Source: Patescibacteria group bacterium (GTDB taxonomy: Bacteria; Patescibacteriota; Minisyncoccia; Phycocordibacterales; Phycocordibacteraceae). Taken from it: DNA of 5,506 bases. This document shows positions 4,549-5,506 of the stretch, piece after piece. The translations under genes and the position numbers were made by a program. Location: contig JAHJZL010000018.1 in assembly GCA_018826405.1 (NCBI GenBank), positions 1-5,506 on the forward strand, given 5' to 3'. How positions within the stretch are numbered: the first letter of the stretch is position 1; every line of letters starts with the position of its first letter. The notes beneath the pieces were generated by a model. The model had not been told where the DNA came from and made no database searches. It saw only the letters and a program-made list of their open reading frames with translations.

Positions 4549-5307
4549 AAGCACGAGAAGGAGTGCCATAACACCGAGCCCAAAGAGAATTGCTGCAAAC
4601 TGCAATAGGGTGCGGCGCGCACCAGTTGTTTTGTGCAGCTCTGGAACTAGATCGGATCCTGCAATATATACAAAGTTTCCTGCTGCAAATGCAGCTATAA
4701 GTGGCGCAGCAGACTCAAAACTGCCAGCAAGCCAGAAGGCGAGCCCTGCTCCAGCAAATGCGGAGAGCGCAGAAGCGAAATTAACAAGAAGCGCCTTCGT
4801 TCTGGAGAAGCCTGCGTGCACAAGCAGAGCAAAGTCTCCGATCTCCTGAGGAATCTCGTGGAGCATAATGGCAATCGTTGTAGCAATACCAACTTCAGTA
4901 GAAACAAGGAACGCGGCTCCAATAGCTACGCCGTCTACAAAGTTGTGCAGACCGTCTGAGATAAGCACGAGGTGTCCAACCGGATGTATGTGTGCGTGAG
5001 TCTCTGCTTCAAGTTCGCTCTCTCCGTGTGAGTGGTGCCAGCGAAGAAACTTCTCAAGTGCAAAGAAGGTAAGAATTCCGGCGAGAATAAGACCAGATAC
5101 GAGAGCAGGGTTTGGAATCTCCTCAAATGCCTCAGGGATGAGGTGAATGAATGCGTCTCCGAAGAGTGCGCCTGCAGCAACAGAAACCAAGAGGAACAAT
5201 ATCTTACGCAAAAGGCTCTCTCTCCAGGCGAGCGCAACAATTCCAATAAGCGAAACGAGGCTTACTACACCCACGGCGAGCAGCGCAAATACGATTTGAG
5301 TTGTCAT
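4543..5307 (-). CDS. ZIP-family divalent metal transporter
   Basis: A 254-residue inner-membrane protein of the ZIP (ZRT/IRT-like) family, which imports Zn(II) and sometimes Fe(II) or Mn(II). About eight hydrophobic segments can be traced. The metal site motifs are HNFVDGVAIG (121-130, with His121, Asn122 and Asp125) in TM4 and HEIPQEIGDF (150-159, with His150, Glu151 and Glu155) in TM5. The LIV-1 type HEIPHE has His at position 154; here it is Gln. A His-rich loop (His 91, 92, 94, 104, 106, 108, 112) lies between TM3 and TM4 as in many ZIPs. DAFIHLIPEA (51-60) is the TM2 signature. The start ATG 5307 follows a GCTAGCGT element by six bases, implying leaderless expression. The neighbour across the divergent gap is a Fur-family gene, supporting metal-regulated uptake. 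Exact metal cannot be read from sequence. Confidence 0.93.
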   Translation of the reverse strand: MTTQIVFALLAVGVVSLVSLIGIVALAWRESLLRKILFLLVSVAAGALFGDAFIHLIPEAFEEIPNPALVSGLILAGILTFFALEKFLRWHHSHGESELEAETHAHIHPVGHLVLISDGLHNFVDGVAIGAAFLVSTEVGIATTIAIMLHEIPQEIGDFALLVHAGFSRTKALLVNFASALSAFAGAGLAFWLAGSFESAAPLIAAFAAGNFVYIAGSDLVPELHKTTGARRTLLQFAAILFGLGVMALLLVLE

Positions 5308-5313
5308 ACCAGA

Positions 5314-5342
5314 ACGCTAGCACGTGCCTTATCCAGATGCAA
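5314..5342 (-). promoter_or_regulatory. Promoter for the ZIP transporter
   Basis: On the minus strand TTGCAT (5342-5337), a 17-base spacer and TGC plus TAGCGT (5319-5314) lie six bases before ATG 5307. The predicted start is at or next to the start codon. The -35 falls inside the inverted repeat 5330-5360, so a bound repressor would block it. Confidence 0.5.
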
Positions 5343-5360
5343 TTGATTCGCATCTGGATA
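5330..5360. promoter_or_regulatory. Putative Fur/Zur-type operator (inverted repeat)
   Basis: TATCCAGATGC (5330-5340) and GCATCTGGATA (5350-5360) are perfect 11-bp inverted arms around a 9-base centre. The middle 15 bases, TGCAATTGATTCGCA (5338-5352), share the TGnnAnTnATTnnCA framework of Fur-family 7-1-7 sites (nine of 14 defined positions of TGATAATNATTATCA) and 11 of 15 positions of a TGAAAATGATTTTCA Zur-type pattern as I remember it. The site covers the -35 of both divergent promoters. The binding protein is inferred to be the adjacent Fur-family product. Confidence 0.6.
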
Positions 5361-5382
5361 TATATTCCAATCCGCGTATTAT
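5355..5382 (+). promoter_or_regulatory. Promoter for the Fur-family gene
   Basis: TGGATA (5355-5360, four of six -35 matches), a 16-base spacer and TATTAT (5377-5382, five of six -10 matches) lie seven bases before ATG 5390. The -35 is within the right arm of the inverted repeat, which suggests autoregulation. GAAGG at 5384-5388 is too close to the ATG for normal ribosome binding. Confidence 0.5.
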
Positions 5383-5389
5383 TGAAGGC

Positions 5390-5506
5390 ATGAATGATCA
5401 TGTTTCTGTAGATTTACTCAAGACGGCAGGATTGCGTGCGACAAAGCAACGAATTCTTTTGCTTAGGGCGCTTATTGCAGAACAACACCCGTTTTCCGTT
5501 GAGGAT
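5390..5506 (+). CDS. Fur-family metal-responsive repressor, N-terminal fragment
   Basis: The frame from ATG 5390 runs off the right edge after 39 codons. The protein begins MNDHVSVDLLKTAGLRATKQ and continues with RILLLRALIAEQHPFSVED. This is the first helix and start of the winged-helix DNA-binding domain of Fur/Zur/PerR proteins: 'L-K-x-x-G-L-R-x-T-x-Q-R-x-x-[IL]-L' then the H-x-x-[AV]-E-[DE] turn. The metal-binding sites and DNA-recognition helix are outside the window, so Fur, Zur, PerR and Mur cannot be separated by sequence. Its position, divergent from a ZIP importer with a shared palindromic operator, favours a Zur-like zinc regulator. ATG 5390 is chosen because it alone opens this frame near the -10 at 5377-5382. 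Confidence 0.88.
   Translation, partial: MNDHVSVDLLKTAGLRATKQRILLLRALIAEQHPFSVED

Noticed and set aside
4610..5346. Plus-strand frames opposite the ZIP gene (4610-4849, 5032-5346)
   Set aside because: They are antisense to a clear ZIP transporter with intact motifs and have no recognisable domain; shadows of a biased coding sequence.
1..5506. CRISPR arrays, insertion sequences, integrase or attachment sites at the tRNAs
   Set aside because: No regularly spaced repeats, transposase or integrase motifs, or direct copies of tRNA 3' ends were seen.

Overview
The window looks like a piece of a small bacterial chromosome, most likely from the candidate phyla radiation (Patescibacteria/Parcubacteria group). 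This is inference from gene content and style. The clues are a PilO-like fragment followed by a short one-helix protein ending in a VDPS-type tail, a ribosomal protein L19 with a long Glu-rich tail, an acylphosphatase with an RVQLVMYRDF-type active loop, a lipid-poor housekeeping set, tightly packed genes, few Shine-Dalgarno sequences and promoter elements sitting only 6-9 bases before start codons. No rRNA or other phylogenetic marker is present to settle it.

Layout, left to right. (1) 1-576: the end of a probable type IV pilus cluster, with a PilO-like C-terminus overlapped by 4 bases by a small membrane protein. (2) 560-833: tRNA-Arg(TCT) on + and tRNA-Val(TAC) on -, converging on a hairpin that best fits a terminator for tRNA-Val. 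(3) 872-3154, all +: acylphosphatase, undecaprenyl diphosphate synthase (uppS), an RluA-family pseudouridine synthase and rplS (L19). (4) 3181-3454: rplS terminator with a promoter embedded in it, tRNA-Leu(GAG), a strong terminator, then tRNA-His(GTG). (5) 3465-4540: mscL, starting only ten bases after tRNA-His, and a membrane-anchored four-cysteine protein of unknown function. (6) 4543-5506: a ZIP-family metal transporter on -, and divergent from it the start of a Fur-family regulator on +, cut by the window end.

The most interesting part is the 82-base gap between the ZIP transporter and the Fur-family gene. An 11-bp perfect inverted repeat (5330-5360) carries a 15-base Fur/Zur-like core at its exact centre and covers the proposed -35 elements of both divergent promoters. 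This is a self-contained candidate metal-homeostasis switch. The second pattern is a shared promoter grammar: seven proposed start sites carry GCTA at the -10 (GCTANNNT, once GCTATAAC), and several protein genes would be transcribed essentially leaderless. The third is a tRNA-His/mscL arrangement in which tRNA 3'-end processing would itself create the mscL mRNA 5' end.

Most of the rest is ordinary housekeeping: translation (tRNAs, L19, rRNA/tRNA pseudouridylation), the lipid carrier for cell-wall synthesis (UppS), and osmotic safety (MscL). I found no CRISPR array, insertion sequence, phage gene or clearly new multi-gene system.
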